A stretch of 45,530 bases of DNA from Caldimicrobium sp. (GTDB lineage: Bacteria > Desulfobacterota > Thermodesulfobacteria > Thermodesulfobacteriales > Thermodesulfobacteriaceae): assembly GCA_009903935.1 (NCBI GenBank), contig WYEG01000036.1, positions 1-45,530 on the forward strand, given 5' to 3'. The notes beneath the pieces were generated by a model. The model saw only the letters and a list, made by a program, of their open reading frames with translations. It was not told the origin of the DNA and searched no databases. Both the position numbers and the translations under genes were made by a program. Below are positions 22,270 through 31,111 of this stretch, in pieces. Numbering within the stretch: position 1 is the first letter of the stretch; each line of letters opens with the position of its first letter.

Positions 22270-24825
22270 CTCTTCAACGGCGAAGAGAAAAACTCCGAAA
22301 GGTAGCAAAACCAACCAGACCTTTAGGGGCAAGGGATAAGTGGAAAAAATTTTGTTCCCTATCGGATGGTAGACGAGGAAAATCTGAAGAAGGATTTCAG
22401 AAAGCACTCCTATAAGCAAAAGGCGGTTAGAAAATAGCCCTATACGGAGGACGGGTTCCCTGAAGGTCCGGCAGGCAAAGCCATTTGCTACCTGGGTTAG
22501 AACTATGCCTGTTAGGCAAGCTGTAGTTGCTTTTAAATAGAGCGGGTTTGAAGGATGAAGAGGCATCCCCCAGGTCCACCCTCCAGAATACAGCACAAAA
22601 AAGTAGCCAAAGAGCCCTGCCATAGCCTCGATCGGTCCAAGTATGAAAAAAACCCTTAAAAGAAGGGGGAGGGTTAAAAGCCTTTCTTTTGCGCTCCTTG
22701 GTGGTCTCTTCATTAGGTCTGGAGTTGGTGGCTCTGCACCAAGGGCAAGCCCAGGCAATATGTCCGTGCCGAGGTCTACTAGTAAAATCTGAATAACCGT
22801 AAGCGGTAAGGGCACTCGGAAAATTTGATAAACTATATACGGTGTTAGCTCAGCGATATTTGAGGTAAAGAAGTAGGAGACAAACTTCCTTATATTTTCA
22901 AACACAGTCCTTCCTTCTTCTACGGCTGAGACGATGGTGGCAAAGTTGTCATCAAGAAGAATAATGTCAGCAGCCTCCTTTGCCACCTCGGTTCCGCTTC
23001 CCATAGCAATTCCAATGTCAGCTTTTTTTAAAGCCGGGGCATCGTTTACTCCATCTCCAGTTACCGCAACCCTCTCACCCATCTCCTGAAGCAGGGTTAC
23101 GATCCTTAGCTTATCCTTTGGCGTCATACGGGTGAAAAGTATTTCCCTTGCGGTCAACCTTTCTTTAAGCTCGCTATCGCTTAGCCGATGAAACTCATCA
23201 CCCTCTATCACCACCGGAGCTCCCGTGACAAGCCCAACTTCTTTAGCTATGGCAAGGGCGGTTCTGCTTGCATCACCCGTAATTAAAATTATCCTAATTC
23301 CTGCCTCACGGCACTTTTTTATAGCCTCTTTTACTTTGGGTCTTGGTGGGTCTTCAAGCCCTGCTAAGCCTACAAACACCATTTCTTTTTCTGGTTCAAC
23401 CTCTGAATAGGCAAAGCTTAGAACCCTCAACCCCTCATCCATAAGAGCCTGGCTTGCCTCTAAAATTTTCTGCCTTAGCTCATCAGTAAGCTTTATCTTT
23501 TCTCCCCTTATTAAGGCATATCCACATAGAGGTAGGACCTTTTCTAAAGCACCTTTAGTAAGAAAAAGCCTCCTCCCCTCTATGAGGTTACCCGTAGTCA
23601 TCATTTTTCTTTCAAAATCAAAAGGTAGCTCCAAAAATCTTTCGGAGGGAACCTCTCCGCGAGCTTCTCGGGCATACTTAAGCAAGGCTACCTCAGTTGG
23701 GTCGCCTTGATACAGATTTTCTGTGAAGGTGGCGTTATTGCAAAGATAAGATATAGTCAAGAGCATATCCACTGCGCTTTGGTCGAAGGTCCAAACCCTT
23801 TTTACCTCCATGCGATTTTGAGTGATCGTTCCGGTCTTATCTGTGCAAATGACCGTGATGGAACCTAAGGCTTCAACAGCGCTTAAAGTTTTTACCAAGG
23901 CTTTCCTTTTGAGCATCCTTTGGCTTCCGATGGCCAGGGAAAGCGTTACCGTTGGCAGCATTCCCTCCGGAACAAGGGCAACGATAACCCCTATAGCAAA
24001 TAGAAAGTTTTCCCAAAAGCTCTTTCCCAAAGATTGTCCTATTATGAAAAAGATCCCACCAATGGTAGTGGCTACGAAGGCGATAATTTTGGATGTTCGG
24101 GCGATTTCTTTCTGAAGGGGAGTTCCTTCTTGTTTGACAGTTTCTGTTAGCTTAGCGATCCTCCCAAACTCAGTCCTCATCCCTGTGGCAAAGACCACTG
24201 CTTTCCCCCGTCCAGATAGGACTGTTGCCCCAGCAAAGGCGATGTTTTTACTCTCGATAAACCTACCAAAATACGGTTCTTCAGTTAAAACAACTGGTTC
24301 TGATTCTCCAGTCAAAGGGGCGTTGTTTACCGTAAGATATTCGGATTGCACAACCCTGGCATCAGCTGGGACCTTATCACCCTCGGAAAGGAGGATTAAA
24401 TCTCCGGGCACAAGCTCTCTTGCCAAAATTTCTCTCTCCTTCCCCTCCCTTATCACTCTAACTTTAAAAGGAAGCATAAGCTTTAGCTTTTCGATAGCCT
24501 TTTCTGCCTTATACTCTTGAATAAAAGAAAAGACAGCGTTTAAAAGTATGACCCCTATTATGGCAAAGCCCAGATTTCGCATGCCTTCACCGGGGTTTAA
24601 CCAATCAGAAATGAAGGCTAAAATAGCAGCAACCCAGAGGATGATGGCAAGAAAATGGGTAAACTGCTGAATAAACCGGAAGAATAGAGAAGTTTTGTGC
24701 GCCTCTTTAATTTCGTTATAGCCAAACTGCTTCAATCTTGTGCTGGCTTCTTCTTCGCTTAACCCTTGCGGTGAAGTATGAAGAAGAGTAAAAACCTCTT
24801 CCTTGGGGATCTCGGCTATTCTCAT
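22234..24825 (-). CDS. P2-type cation-transporting ATPase
   Basis: An 863-residue ion pump. It shows the N-terminal cation-ATPase domain (GLSEEEASTRLKQFGYNEI), actuator TGES, phosphorylation motif ICTDKTGTITQN, nucleotide-binding TKGALEKVL, hinge TGDGVNDAPALKKADIGIAMG, and a C-terminal bundle. Membrane motif VALVPEGMLPTVTLSLAIG and the later LLVDLGTDILPGLALGAEPP resemble Na+/K+-type (P2C) pumps, whose TM6 reads DLGTD, more than SERCA, which reads NLVTD. Na+ or another monovalent cation is therefore a fair guess. The ATG overlaps the stop of the UspA-like gene (ATGA), implying coupling. Confidence 0.92.
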   Translation of the reverse strand: MRIAEIPKEEVFTLLHTSPQGLSEEEASTRLKQFGYNEIKEAHKTSLFFRFIQQFTHFLAIILWVAAILAFISDWLNPGEGMRNLGFAIIGVILLNAVFSFIQEYKAEKAIEKLKLMLPFKVRVIREGKEREILARELVPGDLILLSEGDKVPADARVVQSEYLTVNNAPLTGESEPVVLTEEPYFGRFIESKNIAFAGATVLSGRGKAVVFATGMRTEFGRIAKLTETVKQEGTPLQKEIARTSKIIAFVATTIGGIFFIIGQSLGKSFWENFLFAIGVIVALVPEGMLPTVTLSLAIGSQRMLKRKALVKTLSAVEALGSITVICTDKTGTITQNRMEVKRVWTFDQSAVDMLLTISYLCNNATFTENLYQGDPTEVALLKYAREARGEVPSERFLELPFDFERKMMTTGNLIEGRRLFLTKGALEKVLPLCGYALIRGEKIKLTDELRQKILEASQALMDEGLRVLSFAYSEVEPEKEMVFVGLAGLEDPPRPKVKEAIKKCREAGIRIILITGDASRTALAIAKEVGLVTGAPVVIEGDEFHRLSDSELKERLTAREILFTRMTPKDKLRIVTLLQEMGERVAVTGDGVNDAPALKKADIGIAMGSGTEVAKEAADIILLDDNFATIVSAVEEGRTVFENIRKFVSYFFTSNIAELTPYIVYQIFRVPLPLTVIQILLVDLGTDILPGLALGAEPPTPDLMKRPPRSAKERLLTLPLLLRVFFILGPIEAMAGLFGYFFVLYSGGWTWGMPLHPSNPLYLKATTACLTGIVLTQVANGFACRTFREPVLRIGLFSNRLLLIGVLSEILLQIFLVYHPIGNKIFSTYPLPLKVWLVLLPFGVFLFAVEELRKFILGKRKA

Positions 24826-25259
24826 GGGCTAAGATGTGGTTTAAAGAGGATGATATTGCAGGGAGGATGTTCTATTAACCTTTTGACAGGATCCTTCTTA
24901 AAAAGGCGGATAAAACCTTCTTTATACGGTTCTATCACCAGCAGGTCTACTTTTTTGGAAAGGATTTCAAAGGTTAAAGCCCGATGGGATAACCTTTCCA
25001 AAAACTTAATTTCATACTTTACATCACTTTGTCTTAATCTTTTTATAACCCTTTCAAAGGCATCCTCCTTACCAACACAGCACAAAAACAATTTTGCCTC
25101 AAAAATCTTAGACAAAGCAACCAAAAAATCTAAGCCTTCCTCAACTTTGTCTTGACCCTCCCTCAGAAGCCCAAGGATGCGCCTTGGCGATATCTTCCCA
25201 AGATGTATAAACTTAAAAGGGCTAGGGAACAGGGCAATTTTAGAAAGCTTTTGAGCTCG
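24822..25259 (-). pseudogene. UspA-like protein, 3' part (shifted -1 relative to the 5' part)
   Basis: This frame joins the upstream UspA-like frame by a -1 shift. It reads RAQKLSKIALFPSPFKF at the join, then VEEGLDFLVALSKIFEAKLFLCC, and ends in VDLLVIEPYKEGFIRLFKKD followed by PVKRLIEHPPCNIILFKP. The ending resembles a UspA C-terminus, though the ATP-binding GxxGx9G(S/T) motif is degenerate. The 126 bases upstream of the first possible start (TTG at 25124) are clearly coding in the same frame, so the part is not an independent gene. Its stop overlaps the ATPase start. Combined length with the 5' part is about 241 residues, a tandem or extended UspA protein. Confidence 0.7.
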
Positions 25260-25549
25260 TTTAAAACCAAAAAGCTTAGGTCTACTCTTTCTTTCGTTAT
25301 AATTCCCTTAAGCTCGCGGTATCTCTCCCCGGGTTTAATAAAACATTCCACCTCTAATTTTAAACCCTCTGCTTCAAGAAAAATCCTTTCTAAAATCTTT
25401 TCCGCTTTCTCTAAATCAATACTCTTTTCATGAACCAAACATAGTATTAAGCTTGCTTTAGTTAATTTGGCATACTCTAAGGCATATCTTCCCGTTATCT
25501 CAGAAAGAAAATTATCGGTAACCTCGGCTAAGACGACCTTACTTCCCAT
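25163..25549 (-). pseudogene. UspA-like protein, 5' part (frame-broken or frameshifted gene)
   Basis: A 128-residue frame starting MGSKVVLAEVTDNFLSEITG, with the UspA pattern of strand, helix and second strand (ASLILCLVHEK), then KERVDLSFLVLN. From about residue 97 the sequence (SFLKLPCSLALLSLYIL) stops looking like UspA, while frame -1 continues it well. The switch point is GTT TTA AAC, a U UUA AAC slippery heptamer at 25259-25265. The gene overlaps the glycosyltransferase end by 11 bases and leads into the ATPase gene. Either a base was lost (a run of five T lies nearby, 25269-25273 on this strand) or the ribosome shifts. Confidence 0.7.
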
Positions 25550-26831
25550 AACATTCTAAAAGGGCGAAGGTTCTTTCAAAGTCTTTGGCAACCAAAAGAG
25601 GTTGGCAGTGAGGTATTTTGTCCGTATGCTCTTTTTTGGTGATGACCAAACCGGGTGGTATTTTGTCAGGGTCGTGAAAGATAGGGATGCATCTTTCGGT
25701 ATAGAAAACTATAGCTGAATTTTCTCCTTTATAAAAACTAACACTTCCATTATAAGATTTAACTATAGAAATAGCAAGGGGAGTAAACCTTTCCTTTTCG
25801 AAAGAATAAAGATATATCATAAAAAGGGAAAGCAAAAAAAGAGAAATAGTAAGGACATACTTTATGTATCTTTCGGGGGTATACTTTGCAAGTATCAAAG
25901 CAAGAGGAGGATAAGCATAGATTATGTAATGATGAAGTTTGTTCTTAGAAAGCGTATAGAATGTTAAAACAAATACAAACCAAAGAAGATAGGGCAACAA
26001 CTCCTTATCAAAAAACTTGATGTTTTTGAACAATTTTATATAGGAGGGTAGATAAAATAAGGTCGTTAAAATTATTATAACAATATAATAGTAAAATGGA
26101 TAAACATGGAGCTTCATCTCTCCTGTAAAACGCATTAAATTCTCATAGAGGAAAAACTTGAAGAAGTATTGATAGCCAAAATGATAGAGCATGTATAAAT
26201 ACCAGCTACTGCCAAGGATCAAAAAAAGAAGGATGCCTTTTAAGTTGACAAACTTAAGGTCTCTTTTCCAAAGTATGTAGACTGCGGTGGTTAAAAAGAC
26301 ACCAACCGGACCCTTTGTCAAGAAGGCTAAGGCAAGGATTAACCAGCCAACAGCATATCTTTCAGAAAGGAAAGAATAAAGGGCAAAGACCATGAAAAAA
26401 GTGTTTAACATCTCGGGGACGAAGGCTCTTCCTTCTACCCAAAGATGGGGGAAGGTTAAGAGGATGAGGAAGCTTTTTCTTGCCAACTCCTCGTTGAGAT
26501 GCTTCTTCACCAGTTGATAAAAGCTCAGAAGAAGCCCAACTGCCGACAATCCCGACACAAGCCTTAAAGAAAATTCGTTAAGACCAAGGACCTGAGAAGA
26601 GAGAAAAGCAACCCAGTAAAGCATAGGAGGTTTTTCAAACCTCGGTTGACAATTGTAGTAGGGCACAAGTAGGTCCCAAGTTTTAACCATATTTAACACC
26701 GCGCTCGCGTTTCGTCCTTCATCAGGGGAGGTAAGCAGAATGACCCAATTCCCAAAGACGAAAAAATAGAAGAGAAGCAAAGCTATTTTTACCCAAGCCC
26801 TTAATCTTTGCCCGTCAATAACCAAATTCAT
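25539..26831 (-). CDS. ArnT/PMT-like membrane glycosyltransferase (GT39/GT83 type)
   Basis: A 430-residue polytopic protein with about 10-11 membrane segments. The first loop carries TSPDEGRNASAVLNMVKTWD, where the Asp-Glu pair is the catalytic signature of the PMT_2/ArnT superfamily, and RFEKPPMLYWVAFLSS. AFLTKGPVG is another family hallmark. It transfers a sugar from a polyprenyl-phosphate carrier to lipid or protein on the periplasmic side; ArnT-like lipid A modification is possible but not shown. GAGAGGG precedes the ATG. It is the first gene of the operon with the UspA-like and ATPase genes. Confidence 0.85.
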   Translation of the reverse strand: MNLVIDGQRLRAWVKIALLLFYFFVFGNWVILLTSPDEGRNASAVLNMVKTWDLLVPYYNCQPRFEKPPMLYWVAFLSSQVLGLNEFSLRLVSGLSAVGLLLSFYQLVKKHLNEELARKSFLILLTFPHLWVEGRAFVPEMLNTFFMVFALYSFLSERYAVGWLILALAFLTKGPVGVFLTTAVYILWKRDLKFVNLKGILLFLILGSSWYLYMLYHFGYQYFFKFFLYENLMRFTGEMKLHVYPFYYYIVIIILTTLFYLPSYIKLFKNIKFFDKELLPYLLWFVFVLTFYTLSKNKLHHYIIYAYPPLALILAKYTPERYIKYVLTISLFLLSLFMIYLYSFEKERFTPLAISIVKSYNGSVSFYKGENSAIVFYTERCIPIFHDPDKIPPGLVITKKEHTDKIPHCQPLLVAKDFERTFALLECYGK

Positions 26832-26905
26832 TTTTCAGCCCTCTCAAATTGGTAAGCCCCTGATTGAGTATTATATTATAAAAGCCAAAGATTCACATAG
26901 AGAGC

Positions 26906-28969
26906 ATGAGCTGTGCGATGGGGACGCTTGCCAGAGAAAGGAAAAAGGAAACGCAAGCTTTGATAAAAAAGTCGCAAAAAGAATTTAAGCTTCATTCTAC
27001 GGTTTCTCCTAAGGGGGACCAGCCTAAAGCCATAGAGGAGCTTGTTTCTGGGCTTAAGAAGGGGTATAAGCATCAGGTTTTGCTTGGGGTTACTGGTTCT
27101 GGGAAAACCTTTACCATGGCCAATGTCATCGCAAGGGTAAACAAACCAACCTTGGTCATCGCTCCTAACAAGACCTTAGCTGCCCAGCTTTACAACGAGT
27201 TTAAGAAGCTCTTCCCAGAGAACGCTGTTGAATACTTTGTCTCCTACTACGACTACTACCAGCCAGAAGCTTATGTGCCAGCAACGGACACCTACATTGA
27301 AAAGGATGCCTCGATAAACGAGATCATAGACAGACTTAGGCATTCGGCAACTACTGCGGTGCTCACGAGGCGAGATGTCATTGTCGTTGCCAGCGTTTCC
27401 TGTATCTACGGTCTTGGCGCTCCCCATGAATACTTCGCAAAGCACCTTTATTTAAGAAGAAACGACAAGATTACGAGGGATAAGCTGATCCTCTCCTTGG
27501 TAAAGATGCACTATGAGCGGGTTGAGACAGACTTTACCCGAGGAACCTTCAGGGTAAGGGGGGATGTGATAGACATCTTTCCGGCAAACGAAGAAAAACG
27601 AGCCCTAAGGGTCTCTCTTTGGGGAGACGAGATTGAAGCCCTAAAGCTTATAGACCCTTTCAGAGGAAAGACCTTAGGCGAGGTTGAAGACTACCTTATC
27701 TTCCCAGCAACGCACTATGTAACCTCCGATGATAAGCTTAGGGTAGCCATCGAAGAAATTAAAAAGGAGCTCAGAGAACGGGTTTCCTGGTTTCGTTCCC
27801 AGGGGCTTCACCTCTACGCTGAGCGTTTGGAAAAAAGGACGCTTTATGACCTTGAGCTTTTGGAAGAGGTAGGCTATTGCAAGGGGATAGAAAACTATAG
27901 CCGGTATCTTGACGGAAGGCGCCCTGGAGAGCCACCTTATACTCTTCTTGATTACTTCCCTGAGGACTATCTGATCTTTATCGACGAAAGCCACATCACT
28001 ATACCTCAGCTTGGGGGGATGCACCGAGGAGATAGGTCAAGGAAGCAAACCTTGGTGGATTACGGCTTTCGCTTGCCTTCAGCATTGGACAATAGACCCC
28101 TCACTTTTGAAGAGTTTGAAGAAAGGGTAAATCAGGTGATCTATGTATCGGCAACCCCTGGAGATTACGAGATTTCTCGCTCTGAAGGAAGGGTAATTGA
28201 ACAGATCATAAGACCCACAGGTCTTCTTGACCCTGAGGTTGAAGTTCGCCCCCTTGACAATCAAGTTGACGACCTATACTTCGAGATAAAGAAAAGGGCT
28301 GAAAGGGGAGAAAGGACGCTTGTCTGCACCTTGACTAAAAGAATGGCTGAAGAGCTCACAGATTACTACAAGGAGCTTGGGCTAAAAGCGTGCTATCTTC
28401 ATTCGGACCTAAAAACTTTAGAGAGGGCACGGATCATTAGAGACCTGCGAAGGGGAGTTTACGATTGTTTAATAGGGATAAACCTCCTACGCGAGGGGTT
28501 AGACCTTCCTGAGGTCTCTCTCATTGCCATCCTTGATGCCGACAAAGAGGGCTTTCTCCGGTCTGAGAGGAGCTTAATCCAGATGATTGGGCGAGCAGCC
28601 CGGAATGTTAACGGTAAAGCCATCCTTTACGCAAACACCATCACTCGTTCCATGAAAAGAGCTATTGAGGAGACGGAGAGAAGAAGGCGTATCCAGGAAG
28701 AATACAACCGTGCGCATGGCATAGTTCCTCAAACGGTGATAAAATCCCTCGACGACCCGCTGATGCAGATGATTTCCGCGGATTATGTAGATTTAGAAAA
28801 GCTTGTTCGTCTTGAAGAAAAGTTTTCCTCCGTAGAGGAGCTTAAAGCCGAAATCGAGAGGGTGGAGAAGGAGATGAAGGAATGCGCAAAGAGGTTTGAG
28901 TTTGAAAGGGCAGCTGAGCTCAGAGACAGGCTATTTTCCCTTCGCCAACTTCTTCTTGAATGGGAGTAG
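26906..28969 (+). CDS. uvrB: UvrABC system protein B
   Basis: A 687-residue excision-repair helicase. Motifs: [10 protein letters not shown], Walker [15 protein letters not shown], the beta-hairpin region [22 protein letters not shown] box [34 protein letters not shown], and a C-terminal UVR helix pair ([19 protein letters not shown]) that binds UvrC. It loads on damage with UvrA and recruits UvrC. The N-terminus carries about 25 residues more than usual ([16 protein letters not shown]...), so the true start may be further in, for example TTG at 26957. No uvrA or uvrC is nearby, as is common. Confidence 0.96.
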   Translation: MSCAMGTLARERKKETQALIKKSQKEFKLHSTVSPKGDQPKAIEELVSGLKKGYKHQVLLGVTGSGKTFTMANVIARVNKPTLVIAPNKTLAAQLYNEFKKLFPENAVEYFVSYYDYYQPEAYVPATDTYIEKDASINEIIDRLRHSATTAVLTRRDVIVVASVSCIYGLGAPHEYFAKHLYLRRNDKITRDKLILSLVKMHYERVETDFTRGTFRVRGDVIDIFPANEEKRALRVSLWGDEIEALKLIDPFRGKTLGEVEDYLIFPATHYVTSDDKLRVAIEEIKKELRERVSWFRSQGLHLYAERLEKRTLYDLELLEEVGYCKGIENYSRYLDGRRPGEPPYTLLDYFPEDYLIFIDESHITIPQLGGMHRGDRSRKQTLVDYGFRLPSALDNRPLTFEEFEERVNQVIYVSATPGDYEISRSEGRVIEQIIRPTGLLDPEVEVRPLDNQVDDLYFEIKKRAERGERTLVCTLTKRMAEELTDYYKELGLKACYLHSDLKTLERARIIRDLRRGVYDCLIGINLLREGLDLPEVSLIAILDADKEGFLRSERSLIQMIGRAARNVNGKAILYANTITRSMKRAIEETERRRRIQEEYNRAHGIVPQTVIKSLDDPLMQMISADYVDLEKLVRLEEKFSSVEELKAEIERVEKEMKECAKRFEFERAAELRDRLFSLRQLLLEWE

Positions 28970-28972
28970 ACC

Positions 28973-30349
28973 TTGCCCAAGCTTCCAAAAACTAACCCGA
29001 GGGCAGTCGCCCTACGAACCCTTCTAATCTGGGAAAAGCATAAACCACCGGTTGATGAGCTGATAAGCGAGGTTCTAACAAAAAGCGTCCTTCCTCAAGA
29101 AAGGGACCGAGCTTTAGCAACTGAGCTTGTCTTAGGTGTCATCAGACACCTTAGATACATCGACTTTTTAATCTCCCGCTTCTCTCAAGAACCCTTAGAT
29201 AAGCTTGATCCTGAAGTCAAGAACGTTCTTAGGCTTGGCATCTATCAGCTCCTTTTTACTCGAATTCCACCCTGGGCAGCCCTTGCAGAAACGCTAAAGC
29301 TTCTCTTAAGAAGAGGAAGAGGAAAGTTTGTCAGAGACTTTGTCAACGCAGTCTTACACAGGATAGCAGAATCTAAAAACAACCTGCCTGAACCCCCAAA
29401 AGAGGTCCCTGAGCTTTACTTAGCGGTTAAGTATTCCTACCCCGATTGGCTTGTCAAGAGATGGCTGAAAAGGTTTGGGCTGGAAGAAACAGAGAGACTA
29501 CTTAGTGCTGGCAATGAAAGACCGCCCCTAATCATCAGAGCAAACTTGCTAAAAGTCACGCGAGATAGTCTGCTGGAATACCTTAGAAAAGACCAAGTTC
29601 CCGAGGCCGAAGCCTGCAAGTTTTCACCTGCGGGGATAATCTTAAAAGGTTTTAACGGAAAGGTCACAGACCTTAAGCCCTATCACTTTGGTTGGATAAC
29701 CGTTCAAGATTCGGCAAGCCAACTTGTCACCTACCTTTTAAACCCAAAGCCCGGAGAAAGAATACTTGATGCCTGCGCTGGAGTGGGTGGAAAAACTACA
29801 CACATCCTTGAGCTCTGCGAAAATAGAGCTGAAGTCTGGGCGGTTGACCTCTATCCCTTCCGTTTAAAGAAGCTTGAAGAAAACTGCCTTCGGCTTGGAC
29901 TAAGGCTACCCCAGGTGTTTGAAGGTGATGCCGTTCAGCTTATGGAAAAGCTCAAACCTCGCCCCTTTGACAGGATCCTCATCGATGCCCCCTGCACTGG
30001 AACTGGGATTATCCGGAGGCATCCTGACATCAAATGGGTAAGGACGGAAGAGGACTTTCTTGAAGTTCCCCAAAGGCAGCTTAGGCTCCTTAAGGGCTTA
30101 GCCCCCTATCTCAAGAAAGGTGGCGTTTTAGTCTACGCAACCTGTAGCCTTGAGCCTGAAGAGAACGAAGAGGTAGTCCAAGCTTTCTTAAAGGAACATC
30201 CAGAATTTGTGATAGAAAATCCGGAAAAGGTGTTAAGAAAATACTGCGGGGAAGCGGTGGCTGAGATAGTTGAAGGAGACTACTTAAAGACCTATCCTCA
30301 TAGGCACAATCTTGACGGCTTCACCTCAGTAAGGCTAAGGAAGGTTTAA
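28973..30349 (+). CDS. rsmB: 16S rRNA (cytosine967-C5)-methyltransferase
   Basis: A 458-residue protein. The N-terminal NusB-like RNA-binding domain (about 1-140, e.g. VKNVLRLGIYQLLF) is followed by a Rossmann methyltransferase: LDACAGVGGKTTHILEL, motif IV DAPCTGTGIIRRHPDIKW and motif VI YATCSLEPEENEE, whose two cysteines form and release the covalent adduct. It starts at TTG (28973) six bases after GGGAG, three bases beyond the uvrB stop, so it is cotranscribed with uvrB. The last 15 bases overlap the convergent rsmA. Confidence 0.94.
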   Translation: MPKLPKTNPRAVALRTLLIWEKHKPPVDELISEVLTKSVLPQERDRALATELVLGVIRHLRYIDFLISRFSQEPLDKLDPEVKNVLRLGIYQLLFTRIPPWAALAETLKLLLRRGRGKFVRDFVNAVLHRIAESKNNLPEPPKEVPELYLAVKYSYPDWLVKRWLKRFGLEETERLLSAGNERPPLIIRANLLKVTRDSLLEYLRKDQVPEAEACKFSPAGIILKGFNGKVTDLKPYHFGWITVQDSASQLVTYLLNPKPGERILDACAGVGGKTTHILELCENRAEVWAVDLYPFRLKKLEENCLRLGLRLPQVFEGDAVQLMEKLKPRPFDRILIDAPCTGTGIIRRHPDIKWVRTEEDFLEVPQRQLRLLKGLAPYLKKGGVLVYATCSLEPEENEEVVQAFLKEHPEFVIENPEKVLRKYCGEAVAEIVEGDYLKTYPHRHNLDGFTSVRLRKV

Positions 30350-31111
30350 TTTACCAAAGCGTAAAAGGCTATACAGTCGCATAAAATCTTCTGCGCTTAG
30401 CTCTTCGGCTCTTGCTAAAGGGGAGATGTTTGCCCTCTCCAAAAGGTCTGAAGGAAGCTTTGACCTTAGGGCTTTCCTTCGGTTAGCAAAAAGCTTGACT
30501 AAAAAACCTTTATAATCTTTAAGGTCAACAGCTTCAACCTTGGGCTTGCGCTTTAGCCTTATGACCGCAGAATCAACCTTGGGTTGTGGGACAAAGAACC
30601 TTGGGGGGACGGTCATCATATACTCTATGTCATAAAAGGTCTGAATAAAAACGGAGAGCCAGCTTTCAACTCCCATCCATCTTTCCGCAACCTCCTTCTG
30701 CACCATAAAAACCGCCAAGGGAATCTTCTGAAAATAATAAACCATCCTTTCTACGATGAGGCTTGCTCGGTTGTAAGGAAGGTTGCCAAGGACCTTAAAT
30801 TCCGCCTCAAGGATCAAAGAATAATCAAACTTTCCGGCATCAGCCTTAAGAAGGATAACCTTCTCCTCTTGAATTTCGTATCTAAACCTTTCTTTAAGAT
30901 AGGCGACCATCTCATCGTCTATCTCAAGGAGATAAAGCTTTCTGGGATTTCTTTTTAAGACCTCTTCGGTTAGATTTCCCGTGCCAGGACCGATTTCAAC
31001 GATAGGGTCTGCAGATGAAATTTCAGCAAACTCGGCTATTTTGGATAAGACCCCAGATGAGACGAGAAGATGCTGACCAAACCTCTTTTTAAGCCTTGGT
31101 CTTGGCTTCAC
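30335..31111 (-). CDS. rsmA: 16S rRNA dimethyladenosine transferase
   Basis: A 258-residue KsgA/RsmA that dimethylates A1518 and A1519 late in small-subunit assembly. The start RPRLKKRFGQHLLVSSGVL is typical, then VEIGPGTGNLTEEVL, LLEIDDEMVAYLKERF, catalytic NLPYN in VLGNLPYNRASLIVERM, VQKEVAERW, and VPPRFFVPQPKVDSAVIRL. The start lies 23 bases inside the 3' end of the upstream GGDEF-EAL gene, so the two are translationally linked. Confidence 0.95.
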   Translation of the reverse strand: MKPRPRLKKRFGQHLLVSSGVLSKIAEFAEISSADPIVEIGPGTGNLTEEVLKRNPRKLYLLEIDDEMVAYLKERFRYEIQEEKVILLKADAGKFDYSLILEAEFKVLGNLPYNRASLIVERMVYYFQKIPLAVFMVQKEVAERWMGVESWLSVFIQTFYDIEYMMTVPPRFFVPQPKVDSAVIRLKRKPKVEAVDLKDYKGFLVKLFANRRKALRSKLPSDLLERANISPLARAEELSAEDFMRLYSLLRFGKLNLP

